Source of the DNA: Candidatus Villigracilis proximus | GTDB taxonomy: Bacteria > Chloroflexota > Anaerolineae > Anaerolineales > Villigracilaceae | DNA: 64,000 nt | Assembly: GCA_016715195.1 (NCBI GenBank) | Contig: JADKBB010000002.1 | Location: forward strand, 225,837-289,836 | Direction of reading: 5' to 3' | In this document: positions 1 to 8,004 of the stretch, piece by piece | Numbering within the stretch: the stretch's first letter is position 1 | How the letters are laid out: each line of letters opens with the position of its first letter | Notes under the pieces: generated by a model | What the model was told of the DNA's origin: nothing | Seen by the model: the letters and a program-made list of their open reading frames with translations, nothing else | Database searches by the model: none | Position numbers and translations under genes: made by a program

Positions 1-200
1 CTCTGACATCCTTTATTCTTCAGGTTTTACGCGGATTCGTCGTCCTGCCCGGTTTTACCGACCTCGCGCAGCAAGTCCTCTGGATCTTTCAACCCGCATT
101 GCCCGGCCTGTGGAATTTCATTGGTCTGCAAGCGGTTGGGAAGATCTTGTTGATTTTCATGGACATCGAAGATAACACCCGCCGCGCTGCACGTAAATAA
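1..200 (+). CDS. C-terminal end of an unrecognised protein (partial)
   Basis: Reading from base 3, an open frame runs into a TAA at 198-200, giving about 65 residues that are hydrophobic in the middle and end in a charged tail (MDIEDNTRRAARK). The 5' end lies outside the window. The pattern of bulky hydrophobics followed by a basic tail would suit the last membrane segments of an integral membrane protein, but no family is recognised. It is the only gene in front of the tRNA on this strand. Confidence 0.45.
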   Translation, partial: LTSFILQVLRGFVVLPGFTDLAQQVLWIFQPALPGLWNFIGLQAVGKILLIFMDIEDNTRRAARK

Positions 201-280
201 ATCCCTTAAATTCATTGCAGTAAATGCCGGCGTAAAATTACCCACAAAGAAAGAAAACAATGGTAAAATAACCGCCGTCT

Positions 281-351
281 TGGGGAATCGTACAACGGCA
301 GTACACGTCCCTCTGGAGGATGGTATCTTGGTTCGAATCCAGGTTCCCCAG
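281..351 (+). tRNA. tRNA-Gln (anticodon CUG)
   Basis: The full cloverleaf can be folded by eye. The acceptor stem is TGGGGAA (281-287) with TTCCCCA (344-350). The D stem is GTAC/GTAC (290-293, 301-304). The anticodon stem is 306-310 with 318-322 and includes one G-U pair; the loop CTCTGGA places CTG at 313-315. The T arm has loop TTCGAAT (332-338). A U1-A72 first pair and G73 discriminator (351) are typical of bacterial tRNA-Gln. The CCA end is not encoded. A TAAAAT hexamer at 264-269 could be the -10 element. Confidence 0.95.
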
Positions 352-354
352 CTT

Positions 355-384
355 AGAGTTCCCTTGAAAGAGGGAACTCTTTTC
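355..384 (+). terminator. Rho-independent terminator of tRNA-Gln
   Basis: A perfect 10-bp inverted repeat (AGAGTTCCCT at 355-364, AGGGAACTCT at 371-380) with a 6-base loop is followed by TTTCTTGTTT. It begins four bases after the tRNA discriminator. Confidence 0.85.
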
Positions 385-414
385 TTGTTTAAAGTTCTGT
401 CCTTGCTGATGGGA

Positions 415-455
415 TAAAAAAACAAGGCACGCTTTCGCATTGCCTTGTTTTTTTA
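415..455. terminator. Bidirectional terminator
   Basis: AAACAAGGCA (420-429) pairs with TGCCTTGTTT (441-450). There are T runs after it on the top strand and A runs before it (415-422), so it can stop transcripts from both directions. It sits between the rightward tRNA and the leftward lipoprotein gene that ends at 481. Confidence 0.8.
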
Positions 456-480
456 TCCTTTTTTGAATTTTATTTAAAAA

Positions 481-1266
481 TTATTTCCATGTAAAGTTTA
501 AGTCATCCACGGGTGCATCACCCCAATATTTGGGATTGGGGCTAAGAGTTAATCCTTCATCTGTCCAGGCCGAGAGTAGATACGGGCCGCTGGAGATGAT
601 TGCGTTTTCGCGTTTTCCATACCCGCCAGCGGATAGCGCTTCTGTGCTGAGAATGACAAAGGCTGGGTCTGCCAGATAGGTAAGCAAATCTGGCACCGGG
701 CGGTTGAGATGAACGAGTATGGTGTTTACGTCCACTTTTTGAATGCCGTCCACGGTGGATATGGCGCGTTGGTCTGCGTCTTTCTCGTTATGAAAACCCA
801 GAAATATTCGTTTCCATGCCGGGAAATTTCCGTCACCGCGTAATGGGTTCTCTGGATCAAACCAACGATTGAAATTGGACTCGATTACATCTGGTGTGAT
901 CGGTGCGCCGTCGCTAAACGTAATTCCTGGGCGCAGAGTGAAGATGTAGTCTAGCTGGTCATCTGAAATGATCCATGATTCAGCTAGTGCCGGCTGCACT
1001 TCTCCATTTGAATCCAGGCGTACCAGGCCTTCATATAGATACTGGCTAATTCTTAACGAATCTTCATCTTCGGCCAGAGCAGGATCAAGAAATATACTTT
1101 TACTGATCGCAAGTATATTTTCTTCCTGCACAATAGATGGCTCGGAGGTTGCAACTTGAGTTGGCGCTGGCTCCGTTGCCGTGCTATTGGGTTGACATCC
1201 AGTTAGTAAAATCAGACCTGACAATAAAAGGGTGTAGATACGGGTTGTAATTGTATGAGGTTTCAT
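481..1266 (-). CDS. Truncated family-5 ABC solute-binding lipoprotein
   Basis: The start at 1266 was chosen because AAGGAA lies 10-12 bases upstream and the protein then opens with a lipoprotein signal peptide whose lipobox reads LLTGC. The mature part shows N-terminal features of family-5 (peptide/nickel) binding proteins: LRISQYLYEGLVRLD, ALAESW, FTLRPGITFSDGAPITPDVIESN and the GPY/NPKYWG segment. The family is normally 500-550 residues. This protein stops after about 260, right after the first lobe, and a terminator follows, so the second lobe is missing. No permease or ATPase is adjacent. It could be a relic or a one-lobe sensor; transport function is doubtful. Confidence 0.8.
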   Translation of the reverse strand: MKPHTITTRIYTLLLSGLILLTGCQPNSTATEPAPTQVATSEPSIVQEENILAISKSIFLDPALAEDEDSLRISQYLYEGLVRLDSNGEVQPALAESWIISDDQLDYIFTLRPGITFSDGAPITPDVIESNFNRWFDPENPLRGDGNFPAWKRIFLGFHNEKDADQRAISTVDGIQKVDVNTILVHLNRPVPDLLTYLADPAFVILSTEALSAGGYGKRENAIISSGPYLLSAWTDEGLTLSPNPKYWGDAPVDDLNFTWK

Positions 1267-1740
1267 AATTTGTTTGCCATTCCTTGTTTCATTAGAAATA
1301 TCCAACATATATATTCTAGCCCATTTTATTTTATTCGGGGATAAGAAAACAATTTTGGTGGCTCTGTACAGGTAATTATAGCTGTTATACAGATTGCTAT
1401 GCCAAAATCTGCCTGATTGCTGACTCGCCTGTTCGGATTGCCGAATCAGGATTCAGGGAGTTTGATGCGTTTTCAGGCGCGGACTGTCCAACTGGCCAGC
1501 CAATCCCTTTTCCGGTTGAGTGTTCTTTGTCAACCCTTTTTTGTCATTAATCCCGACTAATGCTAAAGAGCACCAAAGATTTTCCATATCTAGATTATGG
1601 CAACTTTGTGGCAGAAATTGTGTGTAGCCAAATACGATCAGATTTTTGAGCTTCTATTCGGTATAATAGATTTTATTTGGATAATTATAAAAGTATTTCT
1701 TCAGTTTAAAGTCAAAAAAGAGAGAAAAGTAGAGGCCGTA
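1267..1740. other. Intergenic region between divergent lipoprotein genes
   Basis: No convincing gene is present. A small hairpin TTCGG-ATTG-CCGAA lies at 1432-1445. A good -10 hexamer TATAAT at 1662-1667 points rightward toward the TolB lipoprotein, without a clear -35. The open frame extends upstream of 1741 to 1597, but the added residues precede the signal peptide and are not credible coding sequence. Confidence 0.5.
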
Positions 1741-3942
1741 ATGAAAACAAAAAAACACTTAAGTTTATTAAAAGCTATTTCTCTGCTGGTTATTGTTTCC
1801 ATGCTACTGGTGTCTTGCGCACCTGCTGGTAATCAACTGGCTGGAACTGGTGGTCTGGATGCAACTCAGCCTCCAGTGGAAGAACCTCCGGCTGCAACCG
1901 AACCCCCCGTGGAAGAGCCCCCGGCTGCAACCGAACCTCCTGCGGAAGAGCCTCCGGCTGCAACCGAACCTCCTGCAGACGTGCCTCCGACTGATGTGCC
2001 CCCGGCAGAGCCACAAGCAAGTAATACTCCCGAGGCTGCGCCAGTCGTAGTTGCTAGTGATACGCCTGTGCTGGAAGTTATTACCCCCACACTGACTTAT
2101 ACGCCGACCTTAACCAGTACTCCTACGGCCCAGTCGGGTGCGGCAGCAATGGTTCCACCATCTGCTACTCCAACTGCAACTTTTACGGCTACAGCGACCA
2201 ATACGCCACTCCCAACAGAAACTCCGGTGCCGGTTTTTGATCCGTATCTGGGTTTGAGTGTTGCATGTAACAATGATTTAACAGCCACCTTTAGAATTAG
2301 AAATATAGGTGGAGATTTAAGCGGCGGCACATATACAATCGTTGAGCCTGGTAAGGGGACAACTTCAGCTTCTTTTAGCCTTGCGAATGGTGACAGTCTT
2401 GCATTTAATAATGTCGCTGGTAACGCAACGATTACGGTGAATTATTCAACCTCTGAGCTGGATAGTGTAAATCTTTCTGCAACGGGGACTTGTCTGCCTT
2501 TACCGACTGTTACTCCGTCAAATACTCCCAAGCCGACCAATACGCCTACGGCTACAAAAACCGTCGGGCCATCTCCAACGCCGACTGCCAGCCAAACCCC
2601 CAAGCCAACCAATACGCCTACGGCTACGAACACTGCTGGTCCATCCCCAACACCGACTGCCAGCCGAACCCCCAAGCCAACCAATACGCCTACGGCTACG
2701 AATACCGCTGGACCATCCCCAACACCGACTGCCAGCCGAACTCCCAAACCGACCAATACGCCTACAGCTACGAATACCGCTGGGCCGTCTCCAACACCGA
2801 CCGCCAGTAACACACCCAAGCCTACAAAGACGCCTTCCTCTACCCCGACTGCGTCTGTCACTCCCACCATCACCAATACACCGACGGTGACAGTTACTCC
2901 ATCGGTAACTGCGACGATTGATGTTGCGGATGGACAATTAGATTTGCAGGTGTTCTGTAATTCTGATCTGTCAGCCACTTTTATTATTAGCAATGTTTCT
3001 GGCGCAGTCTCTAATGGATCTTACTCACTATCTGATCCATCTCAAGGAGGCGCATTAAATCTTGGGGCAGGCGATTCCATCTCCATCAAGGGCGCTGGCT
3101 ATGCAACCATGGTTGTCACATATCAGACATCAAAATTGTCTTCTGTAACACTGCGTAGCGATGGGTCATGTACGAAACGCCCGGCAAACACGCCGACTTA
3201 TACTCCTGAGGCAACAGCGACACATACCGCCACCAGTACACCAACAAATACGCCGACGAGTACGGCCACCAGCGTACCTTCCAATACACCGACCAATACC
3301 GCAACCAGCACGGCTACCAATACACCAACCAATACGCCGACTAATACACCTAGCAGTACGCCGACCAATACACAGCTTCCGCCAAGTTTAACTGTAACGG
3401 GTGTCTGTTCAGACTCTGCGACTCAGGCGACATTTACCATCACCAATAACGGCGGCGACATGGACACGCCTTATACCTTTGTTGTGACAAACAGTAGTGG
3501 TGTTGTGGTTGATACCGGCGCATTCACATTGACTACTGGTCAGAGCATAACCATTAACGTTGGCGCTGTTTCCACCGATCTTTTAACCCTGACTTTGGTG
3601 GAAGATGGTAGTGTGAAGGCAATTGCAGATATGAGTACCTGTATTAAATCTCCTGAGCCTACACCTACTCCGCTTGCTCAAGTTTCTCCGGCGAAATCGG
3701 AACCTTGTATTCAGTGTTTGATTTTCCATACCTTCCGAGACGGTAATCTTGAAGTCTACCGTTTGGATGGAGTTGAAGGTCAACCGGATGCCAAGCTTTA
3801 CAACCTTTCACAAGGCGAAGCGGTAGACAGCCGGCCAAGCCGCGCTCAGATGACTCAAAAGTGGTCTTCCAAAGTAACCGCGACGGTAACGTTGAACTAT
3901 ATTCCACGGATCTATTGGGCAGCGGTGTCCCAACTCGTTTGA
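1741..3942 (+). CDS. PT-rich lipoprotein with TolB-like propeller, N-terminal fragment (frameshifted)
   Basis: Translation from 1741 gives a lipoprotein signal (lipobox LLVSC) followed by long low-complexity Pro/Thr-rich linkers that alternate with three small beta domains. Each of those domains has a cysteine pair-like pattern (SVACNNDLTATFRIRNIGG, QVFCNSDLSATFIISNVSG, TGVCSDSATQATFTITNNGG). After about 3730 it enters PD40/WD40-like repeats (FRDGNLEVYRLDG). The frame fails near 3848. Restoring one C (gctcca) gives SRAPDDSK and joins the ORF to the next feature, making a surface protein of about 975 residues. The tail after 3848 in this frame is out-of-frame noise. Anchored adhesin or sensor roles are possible; no enzyme signature is seen. 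Confidence 0.75.
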   Translation: MKTKKHLSLLKAISLLVIVSMLLVSCAPAGNQLAGTGGLDATQPPVEEPPAATEPPVEEPPAATEPPAEEPPAATEPPADVPPTDVPPAEPQASNTPEAAPVVVASDTPVLEVITPTLTYTPTLTSTPTAQSGAAAMVPPSATPTATFTATATNTPLPTETPVPVFDPYLGLSVACNNDLTATFRIRNIGGDLSGGTYTIVEPGKGTTSASFSLANGDSLAFNNVAGNATITVNYSTSELDSVNLSATGTCLPLPTVTPSNTPKPTNTPTATKTVGPSPTPTASQTPKPTNTPTATNTAGPSPTPTASRTPKPTNTPTATNTAGPSPTPTASRTPKPTNTPTATNTAGPSPTPTASNTPKPTKTPSSTPTASVTPTITNTPTVTVTPSVTATIDVADGQLDLQVFCNSDLSATFIISNVSGAVSNGSYSLSDPSQGGALNLGAGDSISIKGAGYATMVVTYQTSKLSSVTLRSDGSCTKRPANTPTYTPEATATHTATSTPTNTPTSTATSVPSNTPTNTATSTATNTPTNTPTNTPSSTPTNTQLPPSLTVTGVCSDSATQATFTITNNGGDMDTPYTFVVTNSSGVVVDTGAFTLTTGQSITINVGAVSTDLLTLTLVEDGSVKAIADMSTCIKSPEPTPTPLAQVSPAKSEPCIQCLIFHTFRDGNLEVYRLDGVEGQPDAKLYNLSQGEAVDSRPSRAQMTQKWSSKVTATVTLNYIPRIYWAAVSQLV
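1870..1968 (+). repeat. 33-bp tandem repeat (3 copies)
   Basis: Three consecutive 33-bp units encode 11-residue blocks of the type PPVEEPPAATE directly after the lipobox region of the surface lipoprotein. They form an extended acidic/proline stalk. Units start at 1870, 1903 and 1936, and a degenerate fourth follows. Confidence 0.85.
2524..2811 (+). repeat. 72-bp tandem repeat (4 copies)
   Basis: Four in-frame 72-bp units starting at 2524, 2596, 2668 and 2740 each encode a 24-residue Pro/Thr block (TPKPTNTPTATNTAGPSPTP, then TASR), with a partial fifth unit after 2811. Sequence identity between copies is very high, so copy number may vary between strains or be misassembled. Confidence 0.9.
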
Positions 3943-4670
3943 CCACCACTACTTCCAACAATACCAACCCGATGTATGGCCCGGATGCCCGGACGATCAT
4001 TTACCAAAGTGACCGCAACGGTAACATTGATCTGTTTACGCTTGATGAAAATACAGGCAAGGAACGTCAAATTACCAATGATCTGGCTGACGATATCAAT
4101 CCATTCTATTCACCTGATTTGAAATGGATCGTCTTCCAAAGCAATCGTAATGGCAACTGGGATATTTTTATCCTTGACGTTGAAACCGGTAACGATACCC
4201 CGTTGACCACCGGTGCAACAGACGAAGTCTTCCCGGCCTGGTCGCCGAATGGCAAGCAAATCGCTTTCCTGGTTAATGATAAAGGCGCCACAGACTTGTA
4301 TGTGATGGACGTCGATGGCAAAAACATCAAGCGCATTACCACAGACGGCAAGACCAACAATCTCGCCTGGTCACCTGAAGGTTTCCGCATTGCTTATCAA
4401 TCTGAACGAAACGGAAATCTGGATATCTATAGTTACGACCTAAAGACAGGCATTGAATATCGGGTAACCGATTACGCCGGCCTTGACTCAGGCCCCACAT
4501 GGGACTGCGGCGGTTCAAACCTGGCTTTCACGTCTAATCGCGATGAAGATACGAATATCTTCCAGGTGTTCTGGCAGGGCGGCCCTGCAGGGAACATGAC
4601 CATTGATCCTTCCACGGATAAGTGGTCACAGTGGCGGCCTTCGAACGACGTATCGAGTGTAGGGTACTAA
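3861..4670 (+). CDS. TolB-like beta-propeller, C-terminal fragment of the PT-rich lipoprotein
   Basis: This continues the preceding gene in another frame; GTG at 3861 is only the first available start codon and not a real start. Six or so PD40-type blades are visible, each with the motif [VI]xFQSxRxGNxxIxxxD and SPxGxxIAF: VFQSNRDGNVELY, IYQSDRNGNIDLF, VFQSNRNGNWDIF, AWSPNGKQIAF, AYQSERNGNLDIY, AFTSNRDEDTNIF. Such propellers are typical of TolB and of surface-exposed Chloroflexota lipoproteins and usually mediate protein or glycan contacts. The same architecture recurs at the C terminus of the pseudokinase fusion at 34.4-36.4 kb. Confidence 0.8.
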   Translation: MVFQSNRDGNVELYSTDLLGSGVPTRLTTTTSNNTNPMYGPDARTIIYQSDRNGNIDLFTLDENTGKERQITNDLADDINPFYSPDLKWIVFQSNRNGNWDIFILDVETGNDTPLTTGATDEVFPAWSPNGKQIAFLVNDKGATDLYVMDVDGKNIKRITTDGKTNNLAWSPEGFRIAYQSERNGNLDIYSYDLKTGIEYRVTDYAGLDSGPTWDCGGSNLAFTSNRDEDTNIFQVFWQGGPAGNMTIDPSTDKWSQWRPSNDVSSVGY

Positions 4671-4687
4671 TCTCTTCACCGTAATCT

Positions 4688-4725
4688 AAAAAAATCCCTG
4701 ACAGTTGAACTGTCAGGGATTTTTT
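4688..4725. terminator. Bidirectional terminator
   Basis: AAAAAATCCCTGACA (4689-4703) pairs with TGTCAGGGATTTTTT (4711-4725) around a 7-base loop. It separates the rightward lipoprotein gene from the leftward ubiE. Confidence 0.9.
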
Positions 4726-4739
4726 GCATCAATTGTTAT

Positions 4740-5435
4740 TTATTTTTCAGCGTGGTGAATCGCAATGGTTCCAAACATCAAACGTTGATACCCAACGTTC
4801 TTGAATCCGGCTTCACTTAATCTCTCTGCTAATTGTTCGGCTGTGACAAATCCCTCGGTGGTGTCGGGTAGATATGTGTACGCTTCACGCACGCCGGAGA
4901 GCAGCCCTCCCAGCGTGGGGATGATTACATGCATGTGGATCCAGATAAAAGGTGAAAGTAAATTGCGCTTTGGGCGTGTGGTGTCCAAAATCACGATCCG
5001 CCCTCCTGATCTTAACACACGATATTGTTCCTGAATTGCCTGTTTTAAGTCAATGACATTGCGCATCAGAAATCCTGAAGTAACGGCATCAAAGGATTCA
5101 TTTTCAAAAGGCAGACGAAGCGCATCGGCGGCCGAAAAATCCAGCGGACCGACTTGCCGGGCGCCCACTCGCATCATCTCTAACGTGAAGTCTGCTGCGG
5201 TTACTTTGGCATTCGGAAACTCTGAAAGCGCCTCCCGTGCCAGATCGCCTGTGCCCGTTCCCAGGTCCAGAAGGGATGCGCCGGGTTTTAATCCCGCCAG
5301 TTTTATTACCTGCCTGCGCCAGCGCACATCCTGATATCCGGTCATTAATCGATTCATCATATCGTAGCGGCGTGCGATTTTTGTAAACATGGACTGTACG
5401 TATTGGGCGCGTTCCTGCCCGCTTAAGTTTGTCAT
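4740..5435 (-). CDS. ubiE: Demethylmenaquinone methyltransferase (UbiE/MenG)
   Basis: This SAM-dependent enzyme catalyses the last C-methylation of menaquinone biosynthesis. At 231 residues it is full length for UbiE/COQ5. Family landmarks are the N-terminal FTKIARRYDMMNRLMTGYQDVRWR, SAM motif I LLDLGTGTGDLA, the acidic post-motif AADFTLEMM, SFDAVTSGFLMRNVIDLKQA and YRVLRSGGRIVILDTTRP. AAGGAG stands 8 bases before the ATG. It is divergent from menA, whose product supplies its substrate, which supports menaquinone (menG) rather than ubiquinone. Start and stop are unambiguous. Confidence 0.95.
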   Translation of the reverse strand: MTNLSGQERAQYVQSMFTKIARRYDMMNRLMTGYQDVRWRRQVIKLAGLKPGASLLDLGTGTGDLAREALSEFPNAKVTAADFTLEMMRVGARQVGPLDFSAADALRLPFENESFDAVTSGFLMRNVIDLKQAIQEQYRVLRSGGRIVILDTTRPKRNLLSPFIWIHMHVIIPTLGGLLSGVREAYTYLPDTTEGFVTAEQLAERLSEAGFKNVGYQRLMFGTIAIHHAEK

Positions 5436-5524
5436 TGTAACTCCTTGGTGTGTTGTGAGGCCGTATTATAAACGCATGTTATACTGCGCTTCGCAATAAA
5501 TTTTATAGCTTGTTTGGAGATCAA

Positions 5525-6409
5525 ATGTCTGCTAAGGAACAGCGTGAATTAAATAATTTTCAGATCTGGTGGCTGGCCATTCGCCCGCGGACTTTGCCCG
5601 CAGCCGCTTCGGGTGTGGTGATGGGAAGCGCCTTGGCCTGGGCAGATTATTCATTTCAAATTCTGCCAGCACTGGCGGCTTTGTTTGTGGCTTTGCTTTT
5701 GCAAATTGGAAGCAATGTGGCGAACGATGTTTATGATTTTGAGCGCGGCGCGGATACTGCCGAAAGGCAGGGGCCGCTGCGCGTGACGCAAGCACGTCTA
5801 CTTACGCCTTCGCAAGTGAAACGCGGTATGTGGATCATATTTTTTCTGGCGGCAGTGTTTGGTTTGTATCTTGCTTATCTGCGCGGATGGGAGATCATCC
5901 TCGTTGGCGTTGCTGCGATCATTTCAGCGATCGCTTATACCGGCGGACCTTTTCCGCTTGGATATTACGGGTTGGGAGATCTCTTCGTTTTTATTTTCTT
6001 CGGCCTCGTTGCTGTAACCGGAACATATTTTGTGCAAGCTGGTTCGATTAGTGCTGCGGCCTGGTGGATGGCGGTGCCCGTTGGATTGATGATCACTGCC
6101 ATTTTGGTTGTCAATAACTTGCGTGACCTTGAGAATGATAAAAAGGCTGGCAAGCATACACTGGCGGTCAGGCTTGGCCCGCAAGGCACGCGGACTGAGT
6201 ATCTGTTTTGCATGGCGGCGGCATATTTGCTTCTGCCTATGCTTGTCTTTTTGAAGATCATCCCCGCATTTTCCATGCTTGCCTGGGTCTCAATTCCGCT
6301 GGCCTTAAAGGCGTTGCGTGTGGTTCGCGGTCAACAGGGACAAGCACTTAATGCGTCGGTTGGCTGTGACAGGCCAAACTGCAGTTTGTGTATAGTATTT
6401 TTATTTTGA
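5525..6409 (+). CDS. menA: 1,4-dihydroxy-2-naphthoate polyprenyltransferase MenA
   Basis: This membrane prenyltransferase attaches the polyprenyl tail to DHNA. It is a UbiA-fold protein with about eight membrane segments and both aspartate-rich motifs: NVANDVYDFERGADT and NNLRDLENDKKAGKHT. The start at 5525 is preferred over the in-frame TTG at 5510 because TTGGAG lies 5-9 bases upstream. The last 18 residues (after LNAS, near 6358) do not resemble the family. In another frame the expected ending LAVTGQTAV appears, and removing one G from the GG at 6358-6359 restores it. The annotated C terminus is therefore probably a sequence-error artefact and the true gene runs some tens of bases further. 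Confidence 0.92.
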   Translation: MSAKEQRELNNFQIWWLAIRPRTLPAAASGVVMGSALAWADYSFQILPALAALFVALLLQIGSNVANDVYDFERGADTAERQGPLRVTQARLLTPSQVKRGMWIIFFLAAVFGLYLAYLRGWEIILVGVAAIISAIAYTGGPFPLGYYGLGDLFVFIFFGLVAVTGTYFVQAGSISAAAWWMAVPVGLMITAILVVNNLRDLENDKKAGKHTLAVRLGPQGTRTEYLFCMAAAYLLLPMLVFLKIIPAFSMLAWVSIPLALKALRVVRGQQGQALNASVGCDRPNCSLCIVFLF

Positions 6410-6450
6410 GGTTGGGATCTTCTTCGTTCATCAGGTCCTGTTTTCTGGTT

Positions 6451-7191
6451 TTAACTTACAAACTTCCACTTGCATAATTTTCGTTCGGCCCAATCTACAA
6501 CGAAATACATGCCCAGCCCGAGCAGACTCATGGCGATCACACCCGCGTACATGGCTGGATAATTAAACAGTGTACTGCCGTTGTAGTAAATATAGTAGCC
6601 AAGTCCGTACTTTGTGGCGAACAACTCGGTGATATACAACACCGCAACCGCTGTCCCAATGGACTGGCGAAGCGCCGTCAAAATGGCGGGCAAACTGGCG
6701 GGCAGATAAACAAAGCGGAAAATTGCCCGCCTACCCGCGCCGAGGCTGCGCAGACTTTGAAGCAGTTGCACGGGTAAACCTGCTGCCTGATCGCGTACGA
6801 GAACAATGATCTGAAAGAACAGAATCAGAAAGATAATAAAGATCTTCGCTGTATCTCCAATGCCTAAAAATAAAAACACAATCGGCACAAAGACAACTTT
6901 TGGAATGGGATACAACAAATAGATAATGGGGGAGAAGATGCGGTTCAAGGTTCTTGATCCGCCAATTGCCAGTCCGGCGGGAGCCGCGATAATTACTGAA
7001 AGTGCCATGCCTGCTGTGACACGCCACAAGCTGACCCCAAAATGGATCAGCAGTTCGTTTTGCATTTCCTGAAAGAAAACAACGAACACTTCCCACGGCG
7101 CCGGTAAAATGGGACGATTAACCAGCATGGAAGTTAACTGCCACAAAATGATCAATCCGATGGCTGAGAATAAAATATCACGCCGCTTCAT
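6451..7191 (-). CDS. ABC transporter permease (SsuC/TauC/NitT type)
   Basis: An integral membrane protein of about 246 residues with six predicted helices and the inner-membrane EAA-type loop near SLRSLGAGRRAIFRFVYLPASLPAIL, typical of BPD permeases for sulfonate, taurine, nitrate or thiamine-precursor uptake. The start at 7191 is chosen because AAGGAA lies 8-13 bases upstream; the longer frame adds 36 unlikely residues. It overlaps the end of the ATPase gene by 14 bases, so translation is probably coupled. It is the last gene of the TetR - binding protein - ATPase - permease operon. Confidence 0.92.
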   Translation of the reverse strand: MKRRDILFSAIGLIILWQLTSMLVNRPILPAPWEVFVVFFQEMQNELLIHFGVSLWRVTAGMALSVIIAAPAGLAIGGSRTLNRIFSPIIYLLYPIPKVVFVPIVFLFLGIGDTAKIFIIFLILFFQIIVLVRDQAAGLPVQLLQSLRSLGAGRRAIFRFVYLPASLPAILTALRQSIGTAVAVLYITELFATKYGLGYYIYYNGSTLFNYPAMYAGVIAMSLLGLGMYFVVDWAERKLCKWKFVS

Positions 7192-7933
7192 GGCGCAGTT
7201 CCTTCCATAGCAAATCGCACAGGTCGTGATAAGCCTGACTGCTGCGGTAGTTGATTTCTCCCGCCCGCGGATTTTCAAACACGCGCGGTGTTGAATCAAG
7301 CACGAGAATTTTCTTTCCCAGTGCCGCGGCTTCTTCGATGGCGTGAGTCACAATGATCAGCGTTAAATTCTGTTCTTCGCACAAAGACAAGGTTAAGTTT
7401 TGCAGGTCTTCGCGCGTGATCGCATCGAGAGATGAAAAAGGTTCGTCCATTAAGAGCAAGTCGGGCGCTACGGCCAAAGTGCGTGCAATGGCTGTCCTCT
7501 GGCGTTGGCCGCCTGAAATTTGAGATGGAAATTTACCAGCGACTTCTTTTAATCCAAGCCGCTCAAGCCAGTGTTCCACGCTGTTTTCTGGTTGAAAATT
7601 TTTCGGCGTGTGTTTGCCATCCTGCCCGTAGAAATCGCGCACGCGTAATCCCAGTTCTGTATTCTCGCGGACTGTGGCCCAGGGCAGCAATCCATAATCC
7701 TGTAGGATCAATCCACTGCGCGGGCGCGGACGGGTGATCTGCTCGCCGTCTATGGTGATCGTTCCGCTGGCTGGCATTCGCAAGCCAGCCAGCAAATACA
7801 GCAGCGTGGTTTTTCCGCAGCCTGAAGAACCAAGGATGGCCCAGGTTTCTCCGCGTTGAATCTCCCAGTTGAAATTCTGGAAGATCGGAGTGGAGCGTGA
7901 ATAACCAAATGAAAGCGAGTTGACTTGAATCAT
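7178..7933 (-). CDS. ABC transporter ATP-binding protein (SsuB/TauB type)
   Basis: A complete nucleotide-binding domain. Walker A is GSSGCGKTT (about residues 35-43), the Q-loop region is LILQDYGLLPWATV, the signature is SGGQRQR, Walker B is LLLMDEPFSSLD and the switch histidine is in VTHAIEEA. The closest families are nitrate/sulfonate/taurine importers. It lies between the binding-protein gene (upstream) and the permease gene (overlapping), and powers the transporter these three genes encode. The substrate cannot be deduced from the ATPase. Confidence 0.95.
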   Translation of the reverse strand: MIQVNSLSFGYSRSTPIFQNFNWEIQRGETWAILGSSGCGKTTLLYLLAGLRMPASGTITIDGEQITRPRPRSGLILQDYGLLPWATVRENTELGLRVRDFYGQDGKHTPKNFQPENSVEHWLERLGLKEVAGKFPSQISGGQRQRTAIARTLAVAPDLLLMDEPFSSLDAITREDLQNLTLSLCEEQNLTLIIVTHAIEEAAALGKKILVLDSTPRVFENPRAGEINYRSSQAYHDLCDLLWKELRHEAA

Positions 7934-8004
7934 AAATTTGCAAAATGTAGCAGGAGTCTGACCGGGGGCAAACTCCTGCCGATTATAACGGAGTCAGTTT
8001 TCAG

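Noticed and set aside
27..440. 137-codon frame on the minus strand
   Set aside because: It covers the tRNA-Gln gene and two terminator hairpins; its protein has no family features.
2524..2811. CRISPR-like array
   Set aside because: The 72-bp units are contiguous, in frame and have no spacers; they encode a protein stalk.
2442..2993. 183-codon minus frame and other long frames opposite the repeats
   Set aside because: They are mirror images of the Pro/Thr tandem repeats (Val/Gly-rich translations) and follow from repeat periodicity.
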